Positions 9,916 to 20,542 of a stretch of 64,000 bases of DNA are shown piece by piece. The notes under the pieces are model-generated. The model worked only from the letters and a program-made list of their open reading frames with translations. It did no database searches and was not told the DNA's origin. The stretch lies in contig NZ_BMVW01000001.1 in NCBI RefSeq assembly GCF_014650915.1, positions 682,001-746,000 of the forward strand, in the 5' to 3' direction. This DNA comes from Streptomyces poonensis. GTDB taxonomy: Bacteria; Actinomycetota; Actinomycetes; Streptomycetales; Streptomycetaceae. The first letter of the stretch is position 1. Every line of letters begins with the position of its first letter. The translations under genes were made by a program, and so were the position numbers.

Positions 9916-10179
9916 ATGACCAGCAAGGTGAGTGAGGGCGCCGGGTCGCTCGGCTACGAGCAGGCGCGTGACGAGCTGATCGAGGTCGTACGGCGGCTGG
10001 AGGCGGGCGGTACGACCCTGGAGGAGTCCCTCGCCCTGTGGGAGCGCGGCGAGGAGCTGGCCAAGGTGTGCCGCCGCTGGCTCGACGGCGCGCGCAAGCG
10101 GCTGGACGCGGCGCTGGCGGAGGACGAGGACGGGAACGGGAGCCCGGACGGCGGCGAGGGCGGGCCGGCCGCCGAGTAG
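9916..10179 (+). CDS. xseB: Exodeoxyribonuclease VII small subunit
   Basis: The 87-residue helical subunit contains the family core [20 protein letters not shown] followed by [13 protein letters not shown]. An acidic glycine-rich tail follows the core. It assembles on XseA. An in-frame GTG at 9907, one base after the xseA stop, is an alternative start three codons longer; both have purine-rich sequence upstream. Translation is probably coupled to xseA. Confidence 0.93.
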   Translation: MTSKVSEGAGSLGYEQARDELIEVVRRLEAGGTTLEESLALWERGEELAKVCRRWLDGARKRLDAALAEDEDGNGSPDGGEGGPAAE

Positions 10180-10226
10180 TACGTCACTCCGCGGCCACCG
10201 GGCAGTACGTCACCCCGCGCAGTCCG
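10180..10226. repeat. Imperfect direct repeats in xseB/DUF4245 convergent gap
   Basis: The motif AGTACGTCACTCCGCG recurs about 26 bp later as AGTACGTCACCCCGCG and again, diverged, as AGTCCGTCACTCCGTC running into the DUF4245 stop. No clear terminator hairpin is seen in this short gap. Confidence 0.55.
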
Positions 10227-10748
10227 TCACTCCGTCTCCAGCGCCTCCGCCATCGTCCTCAGCTGCGCGAACGACGCCGACCCCGTCACCACGGTCGTCG
10301 ACCCCTCGCCCGGGAGCACGAGGGCGTCGTAGCGTTCGCCCTCGTACCGCTGCCAGGTGCGGCCGCCGATCTCCTCGGTGTCCTCGGTCTTCTCGGCTCC
10401 CTGGGTCGCGTCCTCGATGAACTCGGACGTCTTCTCGGCGGCGGACTGCTCCACCCCGACGTACTGACCGTCCGGGGCGTGGTAACCGAGGTGCCAGGCG
10501 TCGGACTGGTCGCCCTGGAACCGGACCGAGGTCGCCTTCCAGCTGTCGGGCAGGCCCTCGGGCGCGGCCACCGGATACGACGCGGCCCGCCGTGCCGTCA
10601 GGAGCTCGACGCGGTAGTCGAGCCGCTTGAGCTCGGGTTCCTTGTCGTCGTGCGGGACGAACAGATAGATGACACCGGCCGCGACACAGATGAGCCCCAG
10701 GGAGAGGATCATGTCGCGGACCGTCTGCTTGCCTTTCATGCCTGCCAC
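10227..10748 (-). CDS. DUF4245 single-pass membrane protein
   Basis: The 173-residue protein has a short basic N-terminus and one membrane segment (about residues 14-32, [18 protein letters not shown]). An extracellular domain containing the DUF4245 core follows ([21 protein letters not shown], then [13 protein letters not shown]). The family is confined to actinomycetes and has no known biochemical role. The GTG start at 10748 is used; an ATG three codons later (10739) is equally plausible. It converges with xseB and diverges from glpX. Confidence 0.85.
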   Translation of the reverse strand: MAGMKGKQTVRDMILSLGLICVAAGVIYLFVPHDDKEPELKRLDYRVELLTARRAASYPVAAPEGLPDSWKATSVRFQGDQSDAWHLGYHAPDGQYVGVEQSAAEKTSEFIEDATQGAEKTEDTEEIGGRTWQRYEGERYDALVLPGEGSTTVVTGSASFAQLRTMAEALETE

Positions 10749-10955
10749 GCACTCATCGTCGCAGGTGCCCCGGTCTGCTCATCCGTGGGGTCCCCTGCTC
10801 ATTTTGTCAGCCTGACGATAGAGTCAGCTGGAAGTACCTGGAACCCTCACCCGGCCGTCGCGTCCCCGCCCCGTCCCCCGTCCCATCCTCAGGACACCCT
10901 GCAAGGAAACCCTGCGGGCGCAGATCCGTGCCGTACCAGAAAGGTGCGTTTGTCG

Positions 10956-11987
10956 ATGACCGAGCATCATCTGCCGTCCGAACTCGAAGTCCCCTCCGAG
11001 GCCCCCGACCGCAACCTCGCCCTGGAACTGGTCCGCGTCACCGAGGCCGCCGCGATGGCCGCGGGCCGCTGGGTCGGCCGCGGCGACAAGAACGGCGCCG
11101 ACGGTGCCGCCGTACGCGCCATGCGCACCCTCGTCTCCACCGTGTCGATGAACGGCGTCGTCGTCATCGGCGAGGGCGAGAAGGACGAGGCCCCGATGCT
11201 CTTCAACGGCGAGCGCGTCGGTGACGGCACCGGCGCCGAGTGCGACATCGCCGTGGACCCGATCGACGGTACGACGCTGACGGCCAAGGGCATGCCGAAC
11301 GCGATCGCCGTGCTGGCCGCCGCCGACCGCGGCACGATGTTCGACCCGTCCGCCGTGTTCTACATGGACAAGCTGGTCACCGGGCCGGAGGCCGCCGACT
11401 TCGTCGACATCAACGCGCCCGTGGCGGTGAACATCCGCCGGGTCGCCAAGGCCAAGCGCTCCACGCCGGAGGACGTGACGGTCGTCATCCTCGACCGGCC
11501 GCGCCACGAGGGTCTCATCAAGGAGGTCCGGGACACCGGCGCCCGCATCAAGCTGATCTCCGACGGCGATGTCGCGGGTTCGATCCTGGCGCTGCGCGAG
11601 ACCAGCGGTGTCGATCTGCTGCTCGGCATCGGCGGCACGCCGGAGGGCATCATCTCGGCGTGCGCCGTGAAGTGCCTGGGCGGTGTCATCCAGGGCAAGC
11701 TGTGGCCGAAGGACGACGAGGAGCGGCAGCGGGCCATCGACGCCGGCCACGACCTGGACCGCGTGCTGACCACGGACGATCTGGTCTCCGGCGAGAACGT
11801 CTTCTTCGTCGCCACCGGCATCACCGACGGGGAGCTGCTGCGCGGGGTGCGCTACCGCGCCGAGACGGCCACGACCGACTCGATCGTCATGCGCTCCAAG
11901 TCCGGTACGGTCCGCCGGATCGACTCGGTGCACCGGCTGAGCAAGCTGCGCGCGTACAGCTCGATCGACTTCGAGCGCGCGAAGTAG
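10956..11987 (+). CDS. glpX: Class II fructose-1,6-bisphosphatase (GlpX)
   Basis: The 343-residue enzyme dephosphorylates fructose-1,6-bisphosphate in gluconeogenesis. The metal and phosphate-binding motifs [29 protein letters not shown] and the glycine-rich [12 protein letters not shown] are intact. Class II is the usual actinomycete gluconeogenic FBPase. The ATG at 10956 is preferred over the longer open frame upstream because homology begins there. A long hairpin terminator follows the gene. Confidence 0.96.
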   Translation: MTEHHLPSELEVPSEAPDRNLALELVRVTEAAAMAAGRWVGRGDKNGADGAAVRAMRTLVSTVSMNGVVVIGEGEKDEAPMLFNGERVGDGTGAECDIAVDPIDGTTLTAKGMPNAIAVLAAADRGTMFDPSAVFYMDKLVTGPEAADFVDINAPVAVNIRRVAKAKRSTPEDVTVVILDRPRHEGLIKEVRDTGARIKLISDGDVAGSILALRETSGVDLLLGIGGTPEGIISACAVKCLGGVIQGKLWPKDDEERQRAIDAGHDLDRVLTTDDLVSGENVFFVATGITDGELLRGVRYRAETATTDSIVMRSKSGTVRRIDSVHRLSKLRAYSSIDFERAK

Positions 11988-12017
11988 CGGCAGGAGGACA
12001 GCAGCGCGTCACGGTCC

Positions 12018-12069
12018 CGTACGGCGAAGGGGCGTCCCAGGTGCGGAGGGGGCGCCCTTTCGCCGTACG
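12018..12069. terminator. Bidirectional terminator between glpX and the WhiB-like gene
   Basis: CGTACGGCGAAGGGGCG (12018-12034) pairs with CGCCCTTTCGCCGTACG (12053-12069) to give a 17-bp stem with one G-U pair and an 18-nt loop. It sits between convergent genes, so it can serve both. Confidence 0.75.
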
Positions 12070-12148
12070 TACCGTACGAACCACGAGCGCCGTACGGGCC
12101 GTGAGCACCGTACGGACCGTATGCACCGCAGGTACCCGTGCGTGCCGG
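12070..12148. repeat. Dispersed CCGTACGG palindromes after glpX
   Basis: This stretch has a series of CGTACG-centred octamers (ACCGTACGA, GCCGTACGG, ACCGTACGG). The same octamer recurs throughout the window in and between genes, so no specific function is claimed. Confidence 0.5.
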
Positions 12149-12517
12149 CTAGCCGGCGGCGACTATCGTCCCCCGCGCCGCCTTCTTGAGCTCCAGGTCG
12201 CGCCGACGACGCCGAGCCAGCACCACGCGGCGCTCGGCGGCGGTGAGGCCGCCCCAGACCCCGTACGGCTCCGGCTGCAGCAGCGCGTGCTCGCGGCACT
12301 CGACCATCACGGGGCAGCGGGCACAGACCCGTTTGGCCGCCTCCTCCCGGGAGAGGCGGGCCGCGGTGGGCTCCTTGGAAGGGGCGAAGAACAGTCCGGC
12401 CTCGTCGCGCCGGCACACGGCCTCCGTGTGCCACGGGGCGTCCTGATCCCTGTCGCGCACTGGCACCCGCTGGGACGGAACACGGACCTGCAGGGACGAA
12501 TGCGGCGGTTGCAGCAC
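12149..12517 (-). CDS. wblI: WhiB-family iron-sulfur transcription regulator (WblI-like)
   Basis: The 122-residue protein has the four cluster cysteines at 35, 65, 68 and 74 (AVC...VCARCPVMVEC). The beta-turn GVWGG is at 86-90 and a basic C-terminal tail (ARRRRRDLELKKAA) follows. WhiB-like proteins hold a [4Fe-4S] cluster, usually bind sigma factor region 4, and control development, redox response or antibiotic tolerance. The GTG start has AGGAG 8 nt upstream. The symbol rests on position next to glpX as I recall from S. coelicolor; the family itself is certain, the orthology less so. Confidence 0.9.
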   Translation of the reverse strand: MLQPPHSSLQVRVPSQRVPVRDRDQDAPWHTEAVCRRDEAGLFFAPSKEPTAARLSREEAAKRVCARCPVMVECREHALLQPEPYGVWGGLTAAERRVVLARRRRRDLELKKAARGTIVAAG

Positions 12518-12692
12518 GGTCTACTCCTGACGACGGCTTCGCGAGCGAGAGTCGATGCAGCAAGCTCTACCCACTGTACGCAAGCCTATGCGCTGAGTTT
12601 CGAACCGCTGGCAAACCGCTGGAATTCAGGGGCGCCGCGGGTCGGCCGCGCATGGGGCGACACGCTTCGAAGCCACCCGATATTCGCAGAAG

Positions 12693-13412
12693 CTAATGCC
12701 CCAGGTGTTTGCGCAAACCGTCGTCGACCTTGCGTGAGACGCGGTCGAAAAGATCGGCGATCAGCTTGCCGCGCTTCGGTTTCGCCTCGATGTGGCCCAG
12801 TACGGCGAGGCCGTCCACGTACACCACGGGCGCGTCGGGCTGTCCGGAATCGAGCGTGTCCACCTCGAAGTTGCCGAGGACGCCGCCGCCGCTGCCGCGC
12901 AGCGAGACGTTCTCCGGAACGCGTATCTCGACGCTGCCGAAGACCGAGACCGCCTTGATCATCACCTGGCGGTGCTCGAACAGCGCCTCGCTGAGGTCTA
13001 TCTCCACGCTGCCGAAGATCGCGTAGGCATGGATCCGGCGACCCGCACGCCAGCGCCCTCTGCGTATCGCCGCGCTGAAGACGGCCACCACACGCTCGTC
13101 CGCTTCGGCCGGCATCGAGCCGGGCGTCGGACGGTTGGGCACCGGCACGTCTTGGACGCCGGTGGCGTCGGTCGCCCCGGACGCGTGAGATGTGTGGGCG
13201 GCCGGCAGGTCCCGCACGAACACGTCGAGCTCACCCACGGTCTTGGCGCCCAGTACGCCCTCGACCCGCTCGGCGTGTTCCTCCGCGGTGAGGCGGCCCT
13301 CGGCGAGGGCGTCGCGCAGGAGGTCGGCGACCCGGTCACGGTCGGCGTCGGAGGCGCGCAACTGGGCGGGCGGCAGCGGTTCCTGGGCGGCGGCGCTCTT
13401 CTGAAGGTCCAC
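12693..13412 (-). CDS. DUF1707 domain protein with LiaF-like C-terminus
   Basis: The protein has 239 residues. The N-terminal DUF1707 motif (LRASDADRDRVADLLRDALA, then EGRLTAEEHAERV) spans about residues 18-70. After a linker, residues 105-215 form repeated short strands (FGSVEIDLSEA, FGSVEIRVPENV, LGNFEVDTL, LGHIEAKP), the pattern of the LiaF/cell-wall-active-antibiotic-response beta solenoid. No transmembrane segment is obvious. The DUF1707 family is common in actinomycetes and often linked to envelope stress; the role here is unknown. The start is a GTG. Confidence 0.82.
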   Translation of the reverse strand: MDLQKSAAAQEPLPPAQLRASDADRDRVADLLRDALAEGRLTAEEHAERVEGVLGAKTVGELDVFVRDLPAAHTSHASGATDATGVQDVPVPNRPTPGSMPAEADERVVAVFSAAIRRGRWRAGRRIHAYAIFGSVEIDLSEALFEHRQVMIKAVSVFGSVEIRVPENVSLRGSGGGVLGNFEVDTLDSGQPDAPVVYVDGLAVLGHIEAKPKRGKLIADLFDRVSRKVDDGLRKHLGH

Positions 13413-13600
13413 GTGGGCAGCATAGCCACTCGCGATAGATCGCGACTAGGGGTACGACCGTGAATGAACGCCGACAATCGACGTCCGCACCTCCACAACT
13501 GAGCCTTACCTCACAAGCTCGTTGCCCGATGCAGGTTCTACGCTGATTGGGCGCTGCCAACGGAGGCCAGCGGCCGTCTGTGAAGTGAGGAATAGGCGAG

Positions 13601-15268
<1,668 letters not shown>

Positions 15269-15299
15269 CGGAAACGGCCCGCGTTCGTACGTGCCGCCC

Positions 15300-15650
15300 T
15301 CACCCGCGCACAGCGGGTGGGGGCGGTTCGGCGTCGGGCCCCTGCCCGATGATCGCCCGCAGCGCCGCGAGGTGCCCGTGGTACGCCTCGCGCCCGCGCC
15401 GGGTCAGCCGCAGCCAGACACGCTGACGGGTGTCGCGTACGGCCTTGCGCTGCTCGACGTACCCGGCGTCCATCAGCGCCCCCGCGTGCTTGCTCAGGAC
15501 GGAGGCCGACAGGCCGAGTTGTTCCTGCACCACTCCGAACTCGGCCTCACCGGCGGTGTCGAGCAGCGCGCAGATGCGCAACCGGTTGGGCGCGTGGACG
15601 AGGTTGTCGAAGCCGCCCGCCGCCGGGTCGGCCGGCTTCCGGGCGGTCAC
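15300..15650 (-). CDS. Winged-helix transcription regulator (MarR/ArsR-like)
   Basis: The 116-residue protein is a single winged helix: ANRLRICALLDTAGEAEFGVV (after the P of APNRL) leads into helix-turn-helix LGLSASVLSKHAGALMDAGY and wing RQRVWLRLTRRGREAY. This layout matches the short MarR-like DNA-binding proteins encoded downstream of small membrane proteins in Streptomyces. The GTG start at 15650 overlaps the stop of the membrane-protein gene upstream (GTGA), indicating coupled translation. It probably regulates its own two-gene operon. Confidence 0.8.
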   Translation of the reverse strand: MTARKPADPAAGGFDNLVHAPNRLRICALLDTAGEAEFGVVQEQLGLSASVLSKHAGALMDAGYVEQRKAVRDTRQRVWLRLTRRGREAYHGHLAALRAIIGQGPDAEPPPPAVRG

Positions 15651-16171
15651 GCCGCCCTCTCGTGCGTACCGCGCCCGTGCAGCCGTACGAAGGCGAGGTG
15701 GAAGCCGACGGAGACGGCGGCACCGACGGCCGAGGCGACGACGACCCACCACACCTGGCCGGTGAACCGGAAGGCCCATGCCGAGCCCACCACCAGCACG
15801 GGTGCCCCGATCATCAGGGGAACGGTCGCCCGCTTGGGCAGCACGTCCAACCGGAGCGCCACGCCCGTGCGCTGCCTCCAGGAGCGGGCGGCGGCCGCGA
15901 ACGACGCCATGAACACGGCGATCATCGCCATGAGCACCGTCCACCAGGTGGCGTGGGGCAGCAGCCAGGAGTCTTCGGCCACCACACCGCCGTACACGAG
16001 GGGCAGGGCGGCGAGGTAGATGGTGAGAGCGATGGTGAACCAGAGGGGCCAGGGGGTGGCCGACAGGGCGGTGGTGGAGGCCCGGATGCGTTCGGCTTCG
16101 GCGAGCGCTGCCAGCGCCTCCTGCGGGGTCGGGGAAGGGGTACGGCCGGAGAGTCCCGCGTCAGTTTCCAT
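15647..16171 (-). CDS. Four-helix membrane protein paired with winged-helix regulator
   Basis: The 174-residue protein starts with a soluble helix (PQEALAALAEAERIRASTTA) followed by four hydrophobic segments at about 44-62, 72-95, 113-130 and 138-160. It is the first gene of a two-gene operon with the winged-helix regulator. No enzymatic motif is visible. Such pairs are frequent in Streptomyces and of unknown function; the membrane protein may sense or sequester, but that is guesswork. Confidence 0.75.
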   Translation of the reverse strand: METDAGLSGRTPSPTPQEALAALAEAERIRASTTALSATPWPLWFTIALTIYLAALPLVYGGVVAEDSWLLPHATWWTVLMAMIAVFMASFAAAARSWRQRTGVALRLDVLPKRATVPLMIGAPVLVVGSAWAFRFTGQVWWVVVASAVGAAVSVGFHLAFVRLHGRGTHERAA

Positions 16172-16219
16172 ACCGGAAACTCTAGTCGTGACTTTCCACT
16201 ACGGCAACAGTGCCAGTGA

Positions 16220-16750
16220 TCAGTGGGCGCCGAGCTCGCACCACAGCAACTTGCCCCTCTGCCCGAAGAGGTCATCACCGAGGGGACGAGCACCCCAGTC
16301 GTCCGCGTAATGGCTGACGAGGAAGAGGCCGCGCCCGTTCTCGCCGTCCGGCGGCACGGCCACGGGCCGGAACCGCCCCGGCCCCTGGTCGAACGGGGGC
16401 GGGATATGCGGGTTCGCGTCCCACACGCTCATCCGCAATCGGCCGCCACCCAGCGCGCGGAGCCGCAGGCCGGAGGGGCCCTCGGAGTGCCGGTACGCGT
16501 TGGAGACCAGCTCGGACGCCAGCAGCTCCGCCGAGTCGATGAGTTCGCGCAGGCCGTACTCGGCGAGGACGGCACGAAGGGTTCGGCGGGCGATGCGGGC
16601 GGCGCGGGGGTCGTAAGGCAGGTGGAGGGCGTAGGACCAGAACTCGGGTGTCTCGTGCTGCGACGGGGCTACGGTGACCACGGCGATCTCCTGTCGTAGG
16701 GACTCGGGCGTTCGGCCGGCCGGGTCGGGCGGTGGCAGTGCCGCATACAC
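16220..16750 (-). CDS. HATPase_c-type ATP-binding protein (RsbW-like anti-sigma kinase fold)
   Basis: The 176-residue protein has the GHKL ATPase core: an N-box ELLASELVSNAYRHSEG at about residues 80-96, a G1 region SVWDANP and a G2 box GENGRGLFLVSHYADDWG at about 135-152. Stand-alone GHKL proteins of this kind are RsbW-like serine kinases or antagonists. Here it faces an HTH/DUF397 module, a recurring Streptomyces arrangement of the whiJ/abaA type. No sigma factor is nearby. The start is a GTG. Confidence 0.82.
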   Translation of the reverse strand: MYAALPPPDPAGRTPESLRQEIAVVTVAPSQHETPEFWSYALHLPYDPRAARIARRTLRAVLAEYGLRELIDSAELLASELVSNAYRHSEGPSGLRLRALGGGRLRMSVWDANPHIPPPFDQGPGRFRPVAVPPDGENGRGLFLVSHYADDWGARPLGDDLFGQRGKLLWCELGAH

Positions 16751-16913
16751 AGGTACGCGGTGCGCTTCCGGCTCGTCGACCAGGCCGATTCAGTGGCTTG
16801 AGTCAGACCGTAGACTGCAACCCCTGAACCTTTTGCATTGTTCAGCAAAACCTTCAGGGATTTGCTTCGTGCGGGTGACCGCCCCGCCAGGCGTACGAGA
16901 ACGGAGCAGGACC

Positions 16914-17765
16914 ATGGCAGCGAGAAGTGCCCCGACGGCTCGCCGACTCAGGATCGGCATCGAGCTACGCCGGCTCAGGGAACGAGCCGGCATGACCGCC
17001 GCTCAGGCCGCTCGGGCACTGGGGACGACACAGGCTCAGATCAGCAACATCGAGGCCAACCGCTTCGGTGTCAGCGCGGAACGCGTCCGCACCCTCGCCC
17101 GCATCTACGACTGCACCGACCAGGCTCTGGTCGAGGCGCTCGCGGATATGGCGGCGGATCGCACCCGTGGATGGTGGGAGGAATACCGCGGCTCCTTGCC
17201 GTCCCCACTACTTGACCTGGCCGAGATGGAGCATCACGCATCAGCCCTGCGTGTCGCCCAGGTCATCAACATCCCTGGACTGCTGCAGACGCCGGAACAC
17301 GCTCGCGCGCTGTTCCACGAAGTCGTGCCAGTCCTGCACCCCCACGAGATCGAACACCGTGTCTCGCATCGCGTGAAGCGCCAAGCAGTCATCTTCCGCG
17401 ACCGACCGGTGCCCTACACCGCGATCATCCACGAGGCCGCACTGCGCATGCAGTTCGGCGGCCGGGCGGTGACACGTGCCCAACTCGACCACATCGTCGA
17501 CATCAGCACGCAGCCGCACATCACCATTCGCGTCATCCCCTTCGACGGCACCACGTTCCCCACGGCCGGCCACGGTCTGGACTACGCCCACGGCCCCTTG
17601 ACCGCGCTGGACACCGCACAGTTGGACACCACGCACGGAAGCGAACTCGTCGACGCGGCGGCAAAACTGGAGACGTACAGACTCGTACTCGACCGCATGG
17701 AGCGAGCTGCTCTTCCGCCCGCCGCATCGCGAAAGCTCATCCACACCATGGTCAAGGACATCTGA
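16914..17765 (+). CDS. Helix-turn-helix regulator with DUF5753 sensory domain (WhiJ-like)
   Basis: The protein has 283 residues. An XRE helix-turn-helix spans about residues 15-70 (LRRLRERAGMTAAQAARALG, then TTQAQISNIEANRFG). The C-terminal DUF5753 region runs from about 95 (the RVAQVINIPGLLQTPEHARALF region) to the end. Proteins of this type repress targets and are controlled by the small DUF397 proteins encoded beside them, as in whiJ-like loci. The ATG at 16914 has GGAGCAGG upstream. It diverges from the HATPase gene, with a 163-bp shared promoter region. Confidence 0.87.
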   Translation: MAARSAPTARRLRIGIELRRLRERAGMTAAQAARALGTTQAQISNIEANRFGVSAERVRTLARIYDCTDQALVEALADMAADRTRGWWEEYRGSLPSPLLDLAEMEHHASALRVAQVINIPGLLQTPEHARALFHEVVPVLHPHEIEHRVSHRVKRQAVIFRDRPVPYTAIIHEAALRMQFGGRAVTRAQLDHIVDISTQPHITIRVIPFDGTTFPTAGHGLDYAHGPLTALDTAQLDTTHGSELVDAAAKLETYRLVLDRMERAALPPAASRKLIHTMVKDI

Positions 17766-17778
17766 GGGAGTACGAACC

Positions 17779-17979
17779 GTGATCGAGCTCAACTGGCAGA
17801 AGTCCACCTACAGCGAGACGGCGTCCTCCTGCGTCTACCTCGCGGCCACTCCCGAGGGAGGCATTCTCCTCCACGAAAGTGAGGACACTGACGTCATGTT
17901 GTCCACGGGACCACGGCAGCTCCAGGCGTTGATAGCCAGTCTGCGCGCAGTCGGAGGTCTGCCTGGGAACGCCTTCTGA
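17779..17979 (+). CDS. DUF397 small regulatory protein
   Basis: The 66-residue protein carries the DUF397 signature: [17 protein letters not shown], then a short acidic block LHESEDTDV and a C-terminal helix [17 protein letters not shown]397 proteins bind and modulate the adjacent DUF5753 HTH regulator in WhiJ-type modules. It lies 13 bp after the HTH gene in the same operon. GAGGGAG precedes the GTG start. Confidence 0.85.
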   Translation: MIELNWQKSTYSETASSCVYLAATPEGGILLHESEDTDVMLSTGPRQLQALIASLRAVGGLPGNAF

Positions 17980-18005
17980 CGGGCTCGGTGAAGGCCGTGG
18001 CTCTC

Positions 18006-18195
18006 ATGCTCGCCTGGCAGAAGTCGACGTTCAGCCCCGACGGCTCCGACTGCGTCTACGTGGCCACCACCCCCCGACGGAACGATCCTCCTCCGCGAAA
18101 GCGACGCCCCGGAGACCATCCTCAACACCGACACGCACCAACTCGGCATGCTGATAGCCACCGTACGAGGCATGCCCCACCCGGCCGCCGACTGA
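18006..18195 (+). pseudogene. Second DUF397 copy, frameshifted in a C6 run
   Basis: Starting at ATG 18006 the product reads [22 protein letters not shown] and then leaves frame. Removing one C from the six-C run at 18070-18075 restores the rest of the domain ([16 protein letters not shown], then a final helix [19 protein letters not shown]) up to the stop at 18193-18195. The module therefore had two DUF397 genes in tandem. The break is either a real one-base insertion or a sequencing error in the homopolymer. Confidence 0.8.
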
Positions 18196-18314
18196 TCCCG
18201 GCACCATCCCGTCCAGGCCCCCGTGCGGCGCACCCCCCTCCTAATTCACGCGACGCCACGCCCCGCTTCTGTAACGCTGCGGTCGGGCGTGAACGAACAA
18301 GGGGTGGGAGATCG

Positions 18315-18935
18315 ATGGGCTTCACCATGGCAGGACCGGTTCTGGAAGGCGACCTCGTGCGCCTGGAGCCCCTGGAACACCGCCACGCGGCGGACCTGGC
18401 CATGGCGGCCGAGGAGGACCGCGGCTCGTACGGGTTCACCTGGGTACCCAGAGCCGCCGAGGTCGCGGAGTACATCGACTCCCACGCCGCCCGTACCGCC
18501 GCCGGGAAGCTCGCACCGTACGCGCAGGTGGACCGGGCGTCGGGGCGGGCGGTCGGGGTGACGTCCTTCTGGGATCCACGGCTGTGGCCGGCGGGGGACC
18601 GACTGTGCGCGGTCGAGGTCGGGTTCACCTGGCTCGCCGCGTCGGCGCAGGGCACCGGCGTGAACAGTGAGGCCAAGTACCTGCTGTTCCGGCACGCGTT
18701 CGAGACATGGGAGGTGGCCCGCGTCGACCTGAAGACCGACGCGCGCAACCGCCGCTCGCGCGCCGCGATAGAGGCGGTGGGCGCCCGCTTCGAGGGCGTG
18801 CTGCGGAACTGGTCCCCGTCGTGGGCGCCGGGCGAGGACGGCCGGCTCCGTGACTCCGCGATCTTCTCGATCATCGCGGAGGAGTGGCCGGAGTGCCGGG
18901 CCGGGCTCGAGAAGCGGATCGCCCGGAGCCTGTAG
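18315..18935 (+). CDS. GNAT acetyltransferase (RimJ/RimL-like)
   Basis: The 206-residue protein starts with the RimL-like block [20 protein letters not shown]. It has the acetyl-CoA binding region in the form [20 protein letters not shown] (about residues 113-132), where the usual Q/RxxGxG/A loop reads QGTGVN. The segment [19 protein letters not shown] follows, as is typical for RimJ/RimL. These enzymes acetylate N-termini or small amines; the substrate is unknown. GGTGGGAG precedes the ATG; an in-frame ATG at 18327 is possible. Confidence 0.85.
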   Translation: MGFTMAGPVLEGDLVRLEPLEHRHAADLAMAAEEDRGSYGFTWVPRAAEVAEYIDSHAARTAAGKLAPYAQVDRASGRAVGVTSFWDPRLWPAGDRLCAVEVGFTWLAASAQGTGVNSEAKYLLFRHAFETWEVARVDLKTDARNRRSRAAIEAVGARFEGVLRNWSPSWAPGEDGRLRDSAIFSIIAEEWPECRAGLEKRIARSL

Positions 18936-19021
18936 TCCGCTCGGAGGATGCCGCCCTGCGGGCCGCCCGGCCTCGCGGCCTCCCGGGGAACATCGCCACC
19001 CGCCACTACGCTTCACCAGGT

Positions 19022-20428
19022 ATGAGCGACCTGAATGACGCCACCGGCGACTACCGCATCGAGCACGACTCCATGGGCGAGGTCCGCGTCCCCGCCCACG
19101 CGAAGTGGCGGGCCCAGACCCAGCGCGCCGTGGAGAACTTCCCGGTCTCCGGGCAGCACCTGGAACGCGCGCACATCGAGGCCCTCGCCCGGATCAAGGC
19201 CGCCGCCGCCAAGGTGAACGCGGAGCTCGGAGTCCTCGACGAGGACATCGCGCAGGCCGTTCAGGACGCGGCGGCCGAGGTCGTCGACGGGAAGTGGGAC
19301 GAGCACTTCCCCGTGGACGTGTTCCAGACGGGCAGCGGCACCTCGTCCAACATGAACACCAACGAGGTCGTCGCCACCCTCGCGAGCGAGCGGCTCGGGC
19401 GGGACGTGCACCCGAACGACCACGTCAATGCCTCACAGTCGTCCAACGACGTGTTCCCGTCCTCCATCCACATCGCCGCCACGGCCGCCGTCACCCGTGA
19501 TCTGATCCCGGCTCTCGATCACCTCGCCGCCGCCCTCTCCCGCAAGTCGGAGGAGTTCGCCGACGTCGTGAAGTCGGGGCGGACGCATCTCATGGACGCC
19601 ACCCCGGTCACGCTGGGGCAGGAGTTCGGCGGGTACGCCGCCCAGGTGCGGTACGGGATCGAGCGGCTGCGGGCCTCCCTGCCGCGGCTCGCCGAGCTGC
19701 CCCTCGGCGGGACCGCCGTCGGGACCGGCATCAACACCCCGCCCGGGTTCTCCGCCGCCGTGATCGCCGAGGTCGCGCGGGCCACCGGGCTGCCGCTCAC
19801 CGAGGCCCGCGACCACTTCGAGGCGCAGGGCGCACGGGACGGGATCGTCGAGACCAGCGGGCAGCTGCGGACCATCGCCGTGGGGCTGACCAAGATCGCC
19901 AACGATCTGCGGTGGATGGCCTCCGGGCCGCGCACCGGACTGGCCGAAATCCAGCTGCCCGATCTCCAGCCCGGGTCGTCGATCATGCCGGGGAAGGTCA
20001 ACCCCGTGATCCCGGAGGCGGTGCTCATGGTCGCGGCGCAGGTCATGGGCAACGACGCGACCGTCGCCGCCGCGGGCGCCGCCGGCAACTTCGAGCTCAA
20101 CGTCATGCTGCCCGTCATCGCCAAGAACGTGCTGGAGTCGATCCGGCTGCTCGCCAACGCCTCCCGGCTGCTCGCCGACCGCACCGTGGACGGCATCGTC
20201 GCCGACCGGGAGCGGGCCCGCGAGTACGCCGAGTCGTCCCCCTCCGTCGTGACCCCCCTCAACAAGTACATCGGGTACGAGGAGGCCGCGAAGGTCGCCA
20301 AGAAGTCCCTCTCCGAGCGGAAGACGATCCGGGAGGTCGTGCTGGAGAGCGGGTACGTCGAGCGCGGCGACCTCACCGAGGAGCAGCTCGACGAGGCGCT
20401 GGACGTGCTGCGGATGACTCACCCGTAA
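19022..20428 (+). CDS. fumC: Class II fumarate hydratase
   Basis: The 468-residue fumarase needs no metal cluster. The family signature [15 protein letters not shown] is at about residue 318 and the substrate loop [15 protein letters not shown] at about 104-118. [15 protein letters not shown] and TGINTPPGF are also intact. It catalyses fumarate to malate in the TCA cycle and backs up the class I enzyme under oxidative or iron-poor conditions. A TACGCT box 9 nt before the ATG suggests a very short leader. Confidence 0.97.
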   Translation: MSDLNDATGDYRIEHDSMGEVRVPAHAKWRAQTQRAVENFPVSGQHLERAHIEALARIKAAAAKVNAELGVLDEDIAQAVQDAAAEVVDGKWDEHFPVDVFQTGSGTSSNMNTNEVVATLASERLGRDVHPNDHVNASQSSNDVFPSSIHIAATAAVTRDLIPALDHLAAALSRKSEEFADVVKSGRTHLMDATPVTLGQEFGGYAAQVRYGIERLRASLPRLAELPLGGTAVGTGINTPPGFSAAVIAEVARATGLPLTEARDHFEAQGARDGIVETSGQLRTIAVGLTKIANDLRWMASGPRTGLAEIQLPDLQPGSSIMPGKVNPVIPEAVLMVAAQVMGNDATVAAAGAAGNFELNVMLPVIAKNVLESIRLLANASRLLADRTVDGIVADRERAREYAESSPSVVTPLNKYIGYEEAAKVAKKSLSERKTIREVVLESGYVERGDLTEEQLDEALDVLRMTHP

Positions 20429-20530
20429 CCACCCGCGCACGGGCCCGACTCCCGGGGAACATGGCCGGAACCGGGTCCCGCCATGGCGTGAACCTCGGCT
20501 CCCCCCGCAGCGTCGTATGCCTCTGGCACC

Positions 20531-20536
20531 TAATAT
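20531..20536 (+). promoter_or_regulatory. -10 box TAATAT of leaderless DUF402 promoter
   Basis: TAATAT, unusually AT-rich for this genome, is followed by exactly 6 nt and the ATG at 20543. Transcription should start on the start codon. No clear -35 box is visible. Confidence 0.5.
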
Positions 20537-20542
20537 CTGTGC

